A stretch of DNA of 5,364 nt from Treponema sp. (GTDB taxonomy: Bacteria > Spirochaetota > Spirochaetia > Treponematales > Breznakiellaceae), in assembly GCA_031281925.1 (NCBI GenBank), contig JAITES010000025.1, positions 1 to 5,364 of the forward strand, read 5' to 3'. Position 1 is the stretch's first letter; each line of letters begins with the position of its first letter. The position numbers were made by a program, and so were the translations under genes. The notes below the pieces were generated by a model, which made no database searches, was not told where the DNA came from, and saw only the letters and a list, made by a program, of their open reading frames with translations. Of this stretch, positions 1 to 5,364 are shown piece by piece.

Positions 1-348
1 ATCTATATACAGAGTCTTGCCGAAGGCAGGGCGCTTCTCTTTCTATCGGATTATTCTGTTACCGGGACAGGAGGAACGGGAAACGAAGCGGGTTTACGGG
101 CCCGGCTTCTCGTTTCCCCCTTTCTCGATGCCCTTATCGCGGAAGAAGCCCTGCCGGGAAGCCCTGAGCCTTCAGATCCGCCCGGAGAAAGCGGGGGAAG
201 GCGGCTTGACAGGCTCCTGGAAGGCCTTGCCCGTTACGGTATTCCCCTTTCAAATCCCCTGTTCAGGGCCGAAGATGGTTCCTATATCGAAGCTCAGCGT
301 TTTTCCCGTGGCTGGATAGCCGGGAACCAAAGTCATGAGAATGAATAG
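1..348 (+). CDS. C-terminal part of an unidentified protein (5' end outside window)
   Basis: Frame 1 is open from the first base to a TAG at 346-348, giving about 115 residues with no start needed, so this is the tail of a longer gene entering from the left. Its composition is that of an ordinary protein: a leucine-rich stretch near residues 34-47 (LLVSPFLDALIAEE), then a Pro/Gly/Ser-rich linker (about 50-66), then a compact ending containing RYGIPLSNPLF, DGSY and QRFSRGWIAG. That last part loosely recalls the LGFP repeat pattern (an LG-P, a DG, then a QxFxxG-I ending), but the match is weak and I do not assign a family. The last 16 bases overlap the 3' end of the convergent glucosaminidase gene. 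An alternative ATG-started reading at 17-319 in another frame is Arg/Lys/Pro-rich and looks like a shadow. I am fairly sure it is a gene; its function is unknown. Confidence 0.65.
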   Translation: MYIQSLAEGRALLFLSDYSVTGTGGTGNEAGLRARLLVSPFLDALIAEEALPGSPEPSDPPGESGGRRLDRLLEGLARYGIPLSNPLFRAEDGSYIEAQRFSRGWIAGNQSHENE

Positions 349-1028
349 CGGTAGAGCCGTTCCAGAATGTTCCGGATCTTTTCCGCATAAGAGAGGTCTC
401 CGGCCCAGGTTCCCGCAAGACCCTCTATCCGGGGAGAGGATCCCAGTTTGACATAACGGTAGCGCGGATCTACCAGTACCCCCTTGAGGGGCTCCGTCGT
501 GGCGTAAGCCTTCAAATGCTGGATATGGGCCCGTACCCCTGTCCGGGTATCGGGGAAAACTTCCCCCGGCTTGCCGGGCCCGATGGAACCCAGACCGCAG
601 AAGTTGTTCATATCCGGCGTCACAAGGCCCCCAAAGCCCAAAAAACCAGTTTCAAGACACATCTGGGCAAAAGCCGCATCGGCGTTGACCCCTTCGACGG
701 CAGCTTCTTCTGTATATATACGGGCAAGTTCATATATATAGGAGGATCCGAAATTCCCCCTGCTTTCCTTTAGCAGAAACGAGGCAAGCTTTTCATGCGG
801 GATACGCCCCGTGCCCATGATTAATTCCGGTACCTGGGGAGGCCTTTCGGGCGGAGCCGTGCCGGCAGGAGATTCGGGTGTTCTTTCAGGAGGCGTTTCC
901 GCATTTTGCCCGGCGGGAAGCGGAGACACGGTTTCGGGAGCTTTTTCCGCCACAGAGAGGCTTGCGCAGGAGAGAAGCATGGCCGAAAGAAGCAGACTAA
1001 AGCCGAAGAAAGCGACAAGGTTTTTCAT
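333..1028 (-). CDS. Lipoprotein with GH73-type glucosaminidase domain (peptidoglycan hydrolase)
   Basis: A 231-residue predicted cell-wall hydrolase of the mannosyl-glycoprotein endo-beta-N-acetylglucosaminidase family, which cuts glycan strands of peptidoglycan. The start at 1028 gives a short lipoprotein signal: MKN, a hydrophobic core, then a lipobox LLSC with the lipidated Cys at residue 21. An upstream ATG at 1055 would only add nine polar residues before the signal, and neither start has a clear Shine-Dalgarno. Residues about 28-70 are a Pro/Glu/Thr-rich linker, typical of a tether between lipid anchor and enzyme. The domain covers about 74-231: AQMCLETG with the likely catalytic Glu126, NNFCGL (141-146), a FPDTRTGVRAHIQHLKAY block, and a TWAGDLSYAEKI ending (Trp208, Tyr214) matching the NYA-KI end of FlgJ-like enzymes. 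It is transcribed towards the left, convergent with the partial gene, and divergent from radC. The lipid anchor places it in the periplasm, on the inner or outer membrane; substrate specificity is inferred from the family. Confidence 0.9.
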   Translation of the reverse strand: MKNLVAFFGFSLLLSAMLLSCASLSVAEKAPETVSPLPAGQNAETPPERTPESPAGTAPPERPPQVPELIMGTGRIPHEKLASFLLKESRGNFGSSYIYELARIYTEEAAVEGVNADAAFAQMCLETGFLGFGGLVTPDMNNFCGLGSIGPGKPGEVFPDTRTGVRAHIQHLKAYATTEPLKGVLVDPRYRYVKLGSSPRIEGLAGTWAGDLSYAEKIRNILERLYRYSFS

Positions 1029-1109
1029 ATCAATACTATCGGAATTCAAAATCATTCATAAAACAGGTCTTTATTGAAGCAGTCTACAGGACAATGCCCT
1101 CTATAAGGC

Positions 1110-1796
1110 ATGGAAGATTCAATCATATACGAAAGTTTTTCGAAGAAACGGCCGCGGGAAAGGCTTCTGGACTGCGGACCTGAGTCCCTTCAGGATCATG
1201 AACTCCTCTCGATCCTCCTCAATACCGGCATACACGGGAAGCCGGTTGAGGTTCTCTCCCGCGATCTCCTGGAAAAACTTGACCGGGAAAAAGAGATACC
1301 GGCGGTCAAGGAACTCTGCCGGCTTTCCGGCATTGGGGATGCCAAGGCCTGCATGGTAGCCGCCGCGCTGGAACTGGGAAGACGGCGCTACGGCGCGCAG
1401 GGAACAAGGATCAGGCATCCTTCGGACATCTACAATCTGGTACGGCACAATGCCGACAGAAAACAGGAACGCTTCATCTGCCTTTCCCTTAACGGCGCCT
1501 ATGAGGTGCTGGCAATCAGGGTGGTTACCATCGGCCTTGTAAACAGAACCATTGTTCACCCCAGGGAAGTTTTTGCCGATGCCCTCCTGGACAGGGCGGC
1601 GGCGGTCATCGTGGCTCATAATCACCCTTCAGGCCACCTTGTCCCCTCTACGGAAGACGATCTGATCACCGAAAGACTGCAGAATGCCGCCGCCATCCTC
1701 GGCATCAGCTTTCTCGATCATCTGATCTTTTCCGAAAGCGCCTGGTACAGTTACCGCCAGAGCCGCCGCCTCTCGGGAGAGGAGAGTGCCGACTGA
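1110..1796 (+). CDS. radC: RadC family JAB/MPN+ domain protein
   Basis: A 228-residue protein of normal RadC length and layout. Residues 12-40 hold the family N-terminus (RPRERLLDCGPESLQDHELLSILLNTG, here given only as a landmark by its RPRERLL and ELLSILLNTG ends). A helix-hairpin-helix-like segment follows at 71-90 (LSGIGDAKA). The C-terminal metal-binding JAMM domain is about 100-222: Glu120 in KQERF, then HNHPSG at 170-175 with His170 and His172, Ser180 and Asp183, so all expected zinc ligands and the active-site Glu are present. The family was once called a DNA repair protein, but later work questioned that for E. coli and its biochemical role is unsettled. The ATG at 1110 fits the family N-terminus, although the AAGG just before it (1105-1108) is too close to be a good ribosome site and no clear promoter is visible. 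It is divergent from the glucosaminidase gene, and followed after 49 bases by the PEGA gene, which has its own promoter. Cytoplasmic; no signal peptide. Confidence 0.96.
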   Translation: MEDSIIYESFSKKRPRERLLDCGPESLQDHELLSILLNTGIHGKPVEVLSRDLLEKLDREKEIPAVKELCRLSGIGDAKACMVAAALELGRRRYGAQGTRIRHPSDIYNLVRHNADRKQERFICLSLNGAYEVLAIRVVTIGLVNRTIVHPREVFADALLDRAAAVIVAHNHPSGHLVPSTEDDLITERLQNAAAILGISFLDHLIFSESAWYSYRQSRRLSGEESAD

Positions 1797-1810
1797 ACCA
1801 TGTTTTTTCT

Positions 1811-1839
1811 TTTACATAACGCACAAAAATGTGTATAGT
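1811..1839 (+). promoter_or_regulatory. Sigma-70-type promoter of the PEGA/barrel gene
   Basis: TTTACA (1811-1816, 5 of 6 matches to TTGACA) and TATAGT (1834-1839, 5 of 6 to TATAAT) are separated by exactly 17 bases in an AT-rich stretch just after the radC stop. The transcription start would be expected about 7 bases after the -10 box, which is position 1846, the A of the predicted start codon. This makes the PEGA gene independent of radC read-through and suggests a leaderless or near-leaderless mRNA. Confidence 0.65.
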
Positions 1840-1845
1840 AGGCTT

Positions 1846-3456
1846 ATGAAGTTCCGTTTTCCCGTTTCAGGCCTTTTGTTCAGCCTCCTTCTCCTGGGCC
1901 CTCAGCTTTTTGCCCAGACCGAAAGGCCCATAGTCGGGGATACCCTTGAGGAGATCCAGGGTCAGGGCATCCTGATCCGGACTGAACCGGGAAACGCGAC
2001 GGTCTACATCGACGGAGTAGAACGGGGGAAAACTCCCCTCTTGCTGAGTGAACTGAGAGCCGGAGAGTACAATATACGGCTGGTCAGGGAAGGTTTTACG
2101 GAAAGGCGTTTCCGGGTGGCCCTGCCGCTCCACAGCCGCCTTGTAGTTTCAATCGAATTAAAACCCGTTCTGGGCCAGGTGATGCTTACCCTTGTTCCCG
2201 GCGGCCCTCCCCGATACGGGAGACTGTCATTTGAACCCCTGATCTTTGCCGACGGGAAGCCTGCCGAACCGGGCATCCTCGAACTGCCTGTGGGTTACCG
2301 CCGCATCCAGACGCGCGCCTTCGGCTGGGAAAGTGTTGACAAGCTTGTCTATGTGAGGGAAGGACTGGTAACGCCTGAGTATATTGAGATGAGCCCCGCG
2401 GTTTTCCGCGTCTCCAATCCGGCATTGAGCAGGCCCCGCTTCAACCCCCATGCTTCGGGGGATCTGGGCCGGGTAGAGATGAAGTTTGATGTTTCCGCGC
2501 CCGGCAGCGGCCGTTTTGCCGTGCTGGACGGTGAAGGGAACAGAATATATGAAGAGGAGCTTCCGCCATTTGAAACCTGGAACCAGTCCTTCCGCTGGAA
2601 CGGCCGGGATAAGGGAGGCGTCATTGTTCCCGGCGGGACCTATACCCTTCTCGTGGAAGCGCGGGGCCTCGATTCGGAAACAGAAGCCGCCCCGGTTCAG
2701 CTTTCCCAGACAGTGGAGATCGATGAAAGCCTCAGTCTCTTCCCCCTTTCTCTCCCCGGAGGCATTCCGGGGCTGATCTTTAGCCCTTCGGCGGACATTA
2801 TTCCCCGGGGAAGCTTTCAGATTGAAGGAGGCATACTCTTCGGGGCGGTTCCCTCCACCGAAACCCCCTGGAAGAGCCTTCCCGCGGAGGCGGGCATACG
2901 TTTTTCACCGCTGGATAGGCTGGAAGCAGCCGCATTTCTCAGCGGAATCACCCGTTTTGACGGAGAAGAAGCCCTCTGGGGCGCCGGTTTCAGCGCAAAA
3001 TGGCTTTTCAAAAAGGCGGAAGAGTCCGTTCCGCTCTCCCTTGCCGCGCTTCTTCATTTTTCCTGGGCGGAAGAAGGCGGCCTTTCCCCCCTCCATGCCG
3101 GAGACGGCCTCGGCTTTGCCGCTCCCTTCTCCTGGCGCTTCCCCATACCCCTCTCCCTGCTTTTCAGCCCCGGCATCCTCTGGTATGAACCCTGGTCAAA
3201 AATCAGCGAAGGCGGCGCTCCCCATATCCTGCTTCCCGCGGGCATCCTCTTTCAGCAGCCCGCATTCAGCCTCGGAGCCTCCCTGCGCCCCGCCTTCGAT
3301 CTGAAAGACCCCGGTCTTGCCTCCCTCCAGTTCGGAGGCGAGTTCAAGTTCTATCCTTCCACCCTGGTTTTCAGCCTCCTCGGCGGCGCCCGTTACCAGC
3401 CGGATCCGGAAATCATGACCGCCTTCGCAGGCTTCCTGGTTGGAATTATCTATTAG
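1846..3456 (+). CDS. Exported PEGA-domain protein with FlgD-like Ig domain and C-terminal outer-membrane beta-barrel
   Basis: A 536-residue envelope protein. Residues 1-24 are a Sec signal peptide (MKFRF, hydrophobic core, LFAQ before the likely cut). A PEGA domain covers about 40-106 (RTEPGNATVYIDGVERGKTP, then LRAGEYNIRLVREGF), a fold named for its motif and common in surface proteins. Residues about 109-183 look like a second, diverged copy (VPGGPP, FADGKPA, LELPVGYRRI, FGWE). Residues about 208-275 resemble a FlgD-type Ig domain (FRWNGRDKGG, VPGGTYTLLVEA). From about 300 on, the protein has alternating, aromatic-rich strands separated by short turns and ends in LVGIIY with a terminal aromatic residue, as expected for an outer-membrane barrel recognised by BamA. 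The ATG at 1846 is chosen because it begins the signal peptide; upstream in-frame starts (GTG 1831 and an ATG at 1786 inside radC) would bury it behind polar residues. The only SD-like bases, TAGG at 1839-1842, sit just 3 bases away. The ligand or substrate is unknown. It could act in envelope anchoring or assembly. Confidence 0.85.
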   Translation: MKFRFPVSGLLFSLLLLGPQLFAQTERPIVGDTLEEIQGQGILIRTEPGNATVYIDGVERGKTPLLLSELRAGEYNIRLVREGFTERRFRVALPLHSRLVVSIELKPVLGQVMLTLVPGGPPRYGRLSFEPLIFADGKPAEPGILELPVGYRRIQTRAFGWESVDKLVYVREGLVTPEYIEMSPAVFRVSNPALSRPRFNPHASGDLGRVEMKFDVSAPGSGRFAVLDGEGNRIYEEELPPFETWNQSFRWNGRDKGGVIVPGGTYTLLVEARGLDSETEAAPVQLSQTVEIDESLSLFPLSLPGGIPGLIFSPSADIIPRGSFQIEGGILFGAVPSTETPWKSLPAEAGIRFSPLDRLEAAAFLSGITRFDGEEALWGAGFSAKWLFKKAEESVPLSLAALLHFSWAEEGGLSPLHAGDGLGFAAPFSWRFPIPLSLLFSPGILWYEPWSKISEGGAPHILLPAGILFQQPAFSLGASLRPAFDLKDPGLASLQFGGEFKFYPSTLVFSLLGGARYQPDPEIMTAFAGFLVGIIY

Positions 3457-3461
3457 GCCGA

Positions 3462-3492
3462 TAGGCCGGATGTTTGTTAGACCGGATGTTTG
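3462..3492. repeat. Short tandem direct repeat in the convergent intergenic gap
   Basis: TAGGCCGGATGTTTG (3462-3476) is repeated as TAGACCGGATGTTTG (3478-3492): 15 bases with one mismatch at a period of 16. A third partial copy, TAGGCCGA (3454-3461), begins at the stop codon of the PEGA gene. The copies contain self-complementary GGCC and CCGG, so only short weak hairpins can form, and no terminator with a T-run is seen. The rest of the gap, 3493-3543, shows nothing clear apart from a 4-bp CAAG/CTTG stem. Confidence 0.6.
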
Positions 3493-3543
3493 GGTTAAAA
3501 AATTTCTGTGGGTCAAGTTTAGCGCTTGCGGCAGGGAGCTTCA

Positions 3544-4800
3544 TTACCTCGCCATCAGCTCTTCCCGATCCGCCAGGGTGAGTTCCAGCGTACTCTTCTT
3601 TCCTCCCCGGACAATTTCAACCTTTATTTTGTCTCCGGGCTTGTTGTCTTCCAGCGCGGAGTAAAGATCGGCAAGACTTGAAGTTTCCATCCCGTCCACC
3701 ATGGTGATAATATCGCCCCCCAGGTAGATGACGCTGGAACCGTAGCGAATGGCCTCGCTTCCCTGCCGGATACCGGCCCGCTCCGCGTTACCGTTCCGGA
3801 GAGTCCGGGAAACCAGAAGCCCCGAATTAACCGGAAGCTTGGCATAGCGCACCAGTGCGGGGAAGATCTGCACCACGGTAGCGTCTATCCAGCCCCGCCG
3901 CACCTTTCCGTACTGGATAAGTTCTGCAACCACCCGCTTGGCGGTGCTTATCGGCACCGAGAAACCCACCCCCGCGGAAGCTCCGGAAGGAGAATAGATC
4001 ATCGTGTTGATCCCGATCATCCGGCCCTGGGTATCCAGCAGAGGCCCCCCCGAGTTGCCGGGATTAATCGAAGCATCGGTCTGGATCATGTCCCGGATGA
4101 TATGCTGCCTGTCCGTCTGTATGGGCCGCCCGAGCCCGGAAACGATACCCACCGTCAGCGTCCGTTCAAAGCCGAAGGGATTCCCGATGGCCAGCACCTT
4201 CTGCCCTACCTTAAGATTATCCGAACTGCCGAAGGGAATCGTCCTCAGTTCCACGCCCTTCGGCTCGAATTTGAGAACGGCAATATCGTTCTCCGGATCC
4301 ATTCCCACCAGACTCCCCTCATGCTGACTGCCGTCCGCCAGATTGATAAACACCTTGTTGGCGTTTTCTATAACGTGATTATTGGTTAAAACATAACCCC
4401 GCGTATCAATGATCGAACCCGAACCCGAACCACCCTGCTGGGGAACCGCCTCCAGAAACCAGTTGATTGCCACCGTTTCGGTAGTAATATTCACCACCGC
4501 CTGGTTGAGCTTTTCATAGATAGTGATATTTTCCCGTTCATCCTCGGTGTAGGGCAGGAGATCGGCCACGGACCTCCCCTCATTTCCCATTCTGGGCGTC
4601 GTATAGGGCGATTGCCGCAGATTGAGACTCAAAAACGGATCGTCCGCCCCTTCCGGCGTAACGGAAACTTCCTCAAGCTCTGTTTCCACGTTCTTTTTTG
4701 GTGAGAAACCCAAAAGACCCAGCCCCAACGCAAGAAGAACAAGTACGAGACAACTTAAAACCGAAAAGAATATGACCTGCCCGCGGCTATATAGTTTCAT
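3544..4800 (-). CDS. htrA: Membrane-anchored HtrA/DegS-like serine protease, one PDZ domain
   Basis: A 418-residue trypsin-like protease of the HtrA family, expected to degrade or process misfolded envelope proteins in the periplasm. Residues 8-31 form one N-terminal membrane segment, followed by an acidic, low-complexity linker (about 35-90). The protease domain is about 91-295 with a complete triad: His142 in TNNHVI, Asp172 in NDIAVL, and Ser250 in NPGNSGGPL; AIGNPFG (204-210) and the SAGVGFSVPI segment (275-284) are also typical. A single PDZ domain covers about 300-412 (SGLLV, AGIRQGS, GGDIITMVDG, LEDNKPGD). One membrane anchor plus one PDZ resembles DegS rather than the two-PDZ DegP/DegQ. 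The start at 4800 is preferred over an in-frame ATG at 4827 because a strong ribosome site lies just upstream and the anchor then begins at once (MKLYSRGQ). Cys17 lies inside the hydrophobic core in a lipobox-like VLSC, but the long hydrophobic stretch after it favours a membrane anchor. It is convergent with the PEGA gene. Confidence 0.93.
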   Translation of the reverse strand: MKLYSRGQVIFFSVLSCLVLVLLALGLGLLGFSPKKNVETELEEVSVTPEGADDPFLSLNLRQSPYTTPRMGNEGRSVADLLPYTEDERENITIYEKLNQAVVNITTETVAINWFLEAVPQQGGSGSGSIIDTRGYVLTNNHVIENANKVFINLADGSQHEGSLVGMDPENDIAVLKFEPKGVELRTIPFGSSDNLKVGQKVLAIGNPFGFERTLTVGIVSGLGRPIQTDRQHIIRDMIQTDASINPGNSGGPLLDTQGRMIGINTMIYSPSGASAGVGFSVPISTAKRVVAELIQYGKVRRGWIDATVVQIFPALVRYAKLPVNSGLLVSRTLRNGNAERAGIRQGSEAIRYGSSVIYLGGDIITMVDGMETSSLADLYSALEDNKPGDKIKVEIVRGGKKSTLELTLADREELMAR

Positions 4801-4804
4801 GGCG

Positions 4805-4816
4805 CCCTCTTCCCTT
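4805..4816 (-). promoter_or_regulatory. Ribosome binding site of the HtrA-like gene
   Basis: On the minus strand AAGGGAAGAGGG lies 4 bases before the ATG at 4800, and its GAGG core is 5 bases away. This purine-rich block would be inside the coding region if the ATG at 4827 were used, so it decides the start in favour of 4800. Confidence 0.75.
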
Positions 4817-4842
4817 AATTCAAACATAATCGTCCATGAAAT

Positions 4843-4870
4843 GCAATAAAGAAGAAAAATCCCTTGTCAA
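4843..4870 (-). promoter_or_regulatory. Possible promoter of the HtrA-like gene
   Basis: On the minus strand a perfect -35 hexamer TTGACA lies at 4870-4865. The best-placed -10 candidate, TATTGC at 4848-4843 after a 16-base spacer, matches TATAAT at only 3 of 6 positions. Transcription would start near 4836, giving a leader of roughly 35 bases. A second -10-like hexamer, TATGTT (4828-4823), is closer to the gene but lacks a good -35. The -35 box overlaps the arm region of the inverted repeat at 4855-4899, so regulation through that structure is possible but unproven. Confidence 0.4.
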
Positions 4871-4899
4871 CCGAGGCTGTTCCAAAATGAAGGATTTTT
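4855..4899. repeat. Inverted repeat between the Rpn-like and HtrA-like genes
   Basis: AAAAATCC (4855-4862) pairs perfectly with GGATTTTT (4892-4899), and the stem extends by two A-T pairs (4864-4865 with 4890-4891) past one bulged C at 4863. The enclosed loop is about 24 bases. Read on the minus strand, the structure ends in a T-run followed by CTTCTTT, so it could be a weak terminator for the upstream gene. The AT-rich stem and long loop make it a poor one. It may also be an operator, or chance. Confidence 0.35.
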
Positions 4900-4935
4900 A
4901 AGAGTTGAATGGGAACTGCGGTTATTTTTACCCGG

Positions 4936-5364
4936 TCAAGGCATATCGGAAGCCATCTGTTCCAGTTGATCCACCGTGTAGCCCTGTTTTAACAGCTCTA
5001 TAGCCTTTTGCCAGCCTATCTTTTCACCCCGTTCTTTCCACTTTGCGGTCAGACCGGCTTCTTCCAGCACTTCATCCAGGGTTATCGCTCCTTCATCTGC
5101 CATCTGTAATACCTCCCGTATGGTTTTTACATTTGCCTTTAGTACCGCATAAATATATGCCTGAATCCGGGCCTGGCCGCCTTTCTTCCGGCTTTCCTTC
5201 AGTATCGCACCGGCGGTATCAGCTTTCAAGTCCTTGTTCAGACCCCGGATCCACAGATTCTCTCCGGCGGACAGCTTTCTGCTCTCTATCACCTGAATAC
5301 TCATGCTGTACCCGGAAATTTGATATATTCCGGGGGAGCTTTCTTTCACCGTCCCCTGTTCTTT
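4936..5364 (-). CDS. C-terminal part of a putative Rpn/PD-(D/E)XK-nuclease-like family protein
   Basis: The minus-strand frame is open from the right edge to a TGA at 4938-4936, giving 143 residues. The first possible start inside the window is a GTG at 5349, but the frame continues upstream to the edge (KEQGT before it) with no ribosome site visible, so the gene most likely begins outside the window. Visible segments are GIYQISGYSMSIQVIESRKL, ENLWIRGLNKDL, an alpha-helical ARIQAYIYAVLKAN, and a C-terminal tail of WKERGEKIGWQKAIELLKQGY and TVDQLEQMA. A charged ERGEKIGW-type helix followed by LLKQGYTVDQL is the usual ending of Rpn/YhgA-like and related nuclease-like families, which occur in many copies in gut spirochaetes. 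The catalytic domain would be N-terminal and is not in this window, so activity cannot be judged. The gene is certain to a good degree; the family is tentative. It lies 135 bases upstream of the HtrA-like gene in the same orientation. Confidence 0.8.
   Translation of the reverse strand, partial: KEQGTVKESSPGIYQISGYSMSIQVIESRKLSAGENLWIRGLNKDLKADTAGAILKESRKKGGQARIQAYIYAVLKANVKTIREVLQMADEGAITLDEVLEEAGLTAKWKERGEKIGWQKAIELLKQGYTVDQLEQMASDMP

Noticed and set aside
17..319. ATG-started + strand reading frame of 100 codons
   Set aside because: It is Pro/Arg/Lys-rich with no recognisable pattern and overlaps frame 1, which is open to the window edge and has normal protein composition.
709..748. Repeated TATATATA tracts and a GGAGG-like site
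   Set aside because: On the minus strand these bases encode the SSYIYELARIYTEE part of the glucosaminidase domain, so Tyr/Ile codons explain them.
1074..1107. TTGAAG and TATAAG as a radC promoter
   Set aside because: The spacing is 22 bases, too long, and transcription would begin after the radC ATG.
1029..1109. Promoter for the glucosaminidase gene in the divergent gap
   Set aside because: Only weak hexamers (for example TAGACT and TTTTAT on the minus strand) are present, not enough to call.
1119..1625. 168-codon minus-strand open frame
   Set aside because: It lies wholly inside radC, whose motifs are complete; the antisense product resembles nothing.
2822..3304. 160-codon + strand open frame inside the barrel region
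   Set aside because: Very Pro/Ser/Arg-rich shadow frame of the PEGA/barrel gene, caused by GC-rich codons.
3511..3530. Terminator hairpin CAAG/CTTG in the convergent gap
   Set aside because: Only four base pairs, a 7-base loop and no following T-run.
4787..4800. Lipoprotein signal in the HtrA-like protein (VLSC at residues 14-17)
   Set aside because: The hydrophobic stretch continues about 14 residues past the Cys, which fits a membrane anchor better than a lipobox.

Overview
The window looks like chromosomal DNA from a host-associated spirochaete, most likely a termite-gut Treponema or close relative. This rests on protein character: a lipoprotein glucosaminidase of a type I associate with treponemes, a PEGA-domain outer-membrane protein, and a C-terminal fragment resembling a nuclease-like family that is abundant in gut treponemes. 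The assignment is from recognition only; no search was possible. The DNA is fairly GC-rich by eye and densely coding.

Layout, left to right. (1) The 3' end of an unidentified + strand gene (1-348). It converges on, and overlaps by 16 bases, (2) a minus-strand lipoprotein with a GH73-type glucosaminidase domain (333-1028). (3) An intergenic stretch of about 80 bases separates that gene from the divergent radC (1110-1796). (4) A good sigma-70-type promoter (1811-1839) precedes a large exported protein with a PEGA domain, a second PEGA-like segment, a FlgD-like Ig domain and a predicted outer-membrane beta-barrel (1846-3456). The predicted transcription start falls on the ATG itself, so the mRNA may be leaderless. 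(5) A short convergent gap (3457-3543) holds a 16-base-period direct repeat. (6) A membrane-anchored HtrA/DegS-like serine protease with one PDZ domain lies on the minus strand (3544-4800). (7) The 135-base upstream region of the protease holds a perfect TTGACA, an inverted repeat and an IS-end-like 15-mer. (8) The minus-strand C-terminal part of an Rpn/PD-(D/E)XK-like protein (4936-5364) runs off the right edge.

Three of the six genes act in the cell envelope: peptidoglycan cleavage from a lipid anchor, an outer-membrane protein with periplasmic binding-type domains, and periplasmic protein quality control. radC is a conserved core-type gene placed among them. The orientations (+, -, +, +, -, -) do not form one operon, so any joint function is inference. 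I found no tRNA, rRNA, CRISPR array, complete insertion sequence or phage module. I do not see a clearly new multi-gene system. The most unusual points are the architecture of the PEGA/barrel protein and its apparently leaderless start.
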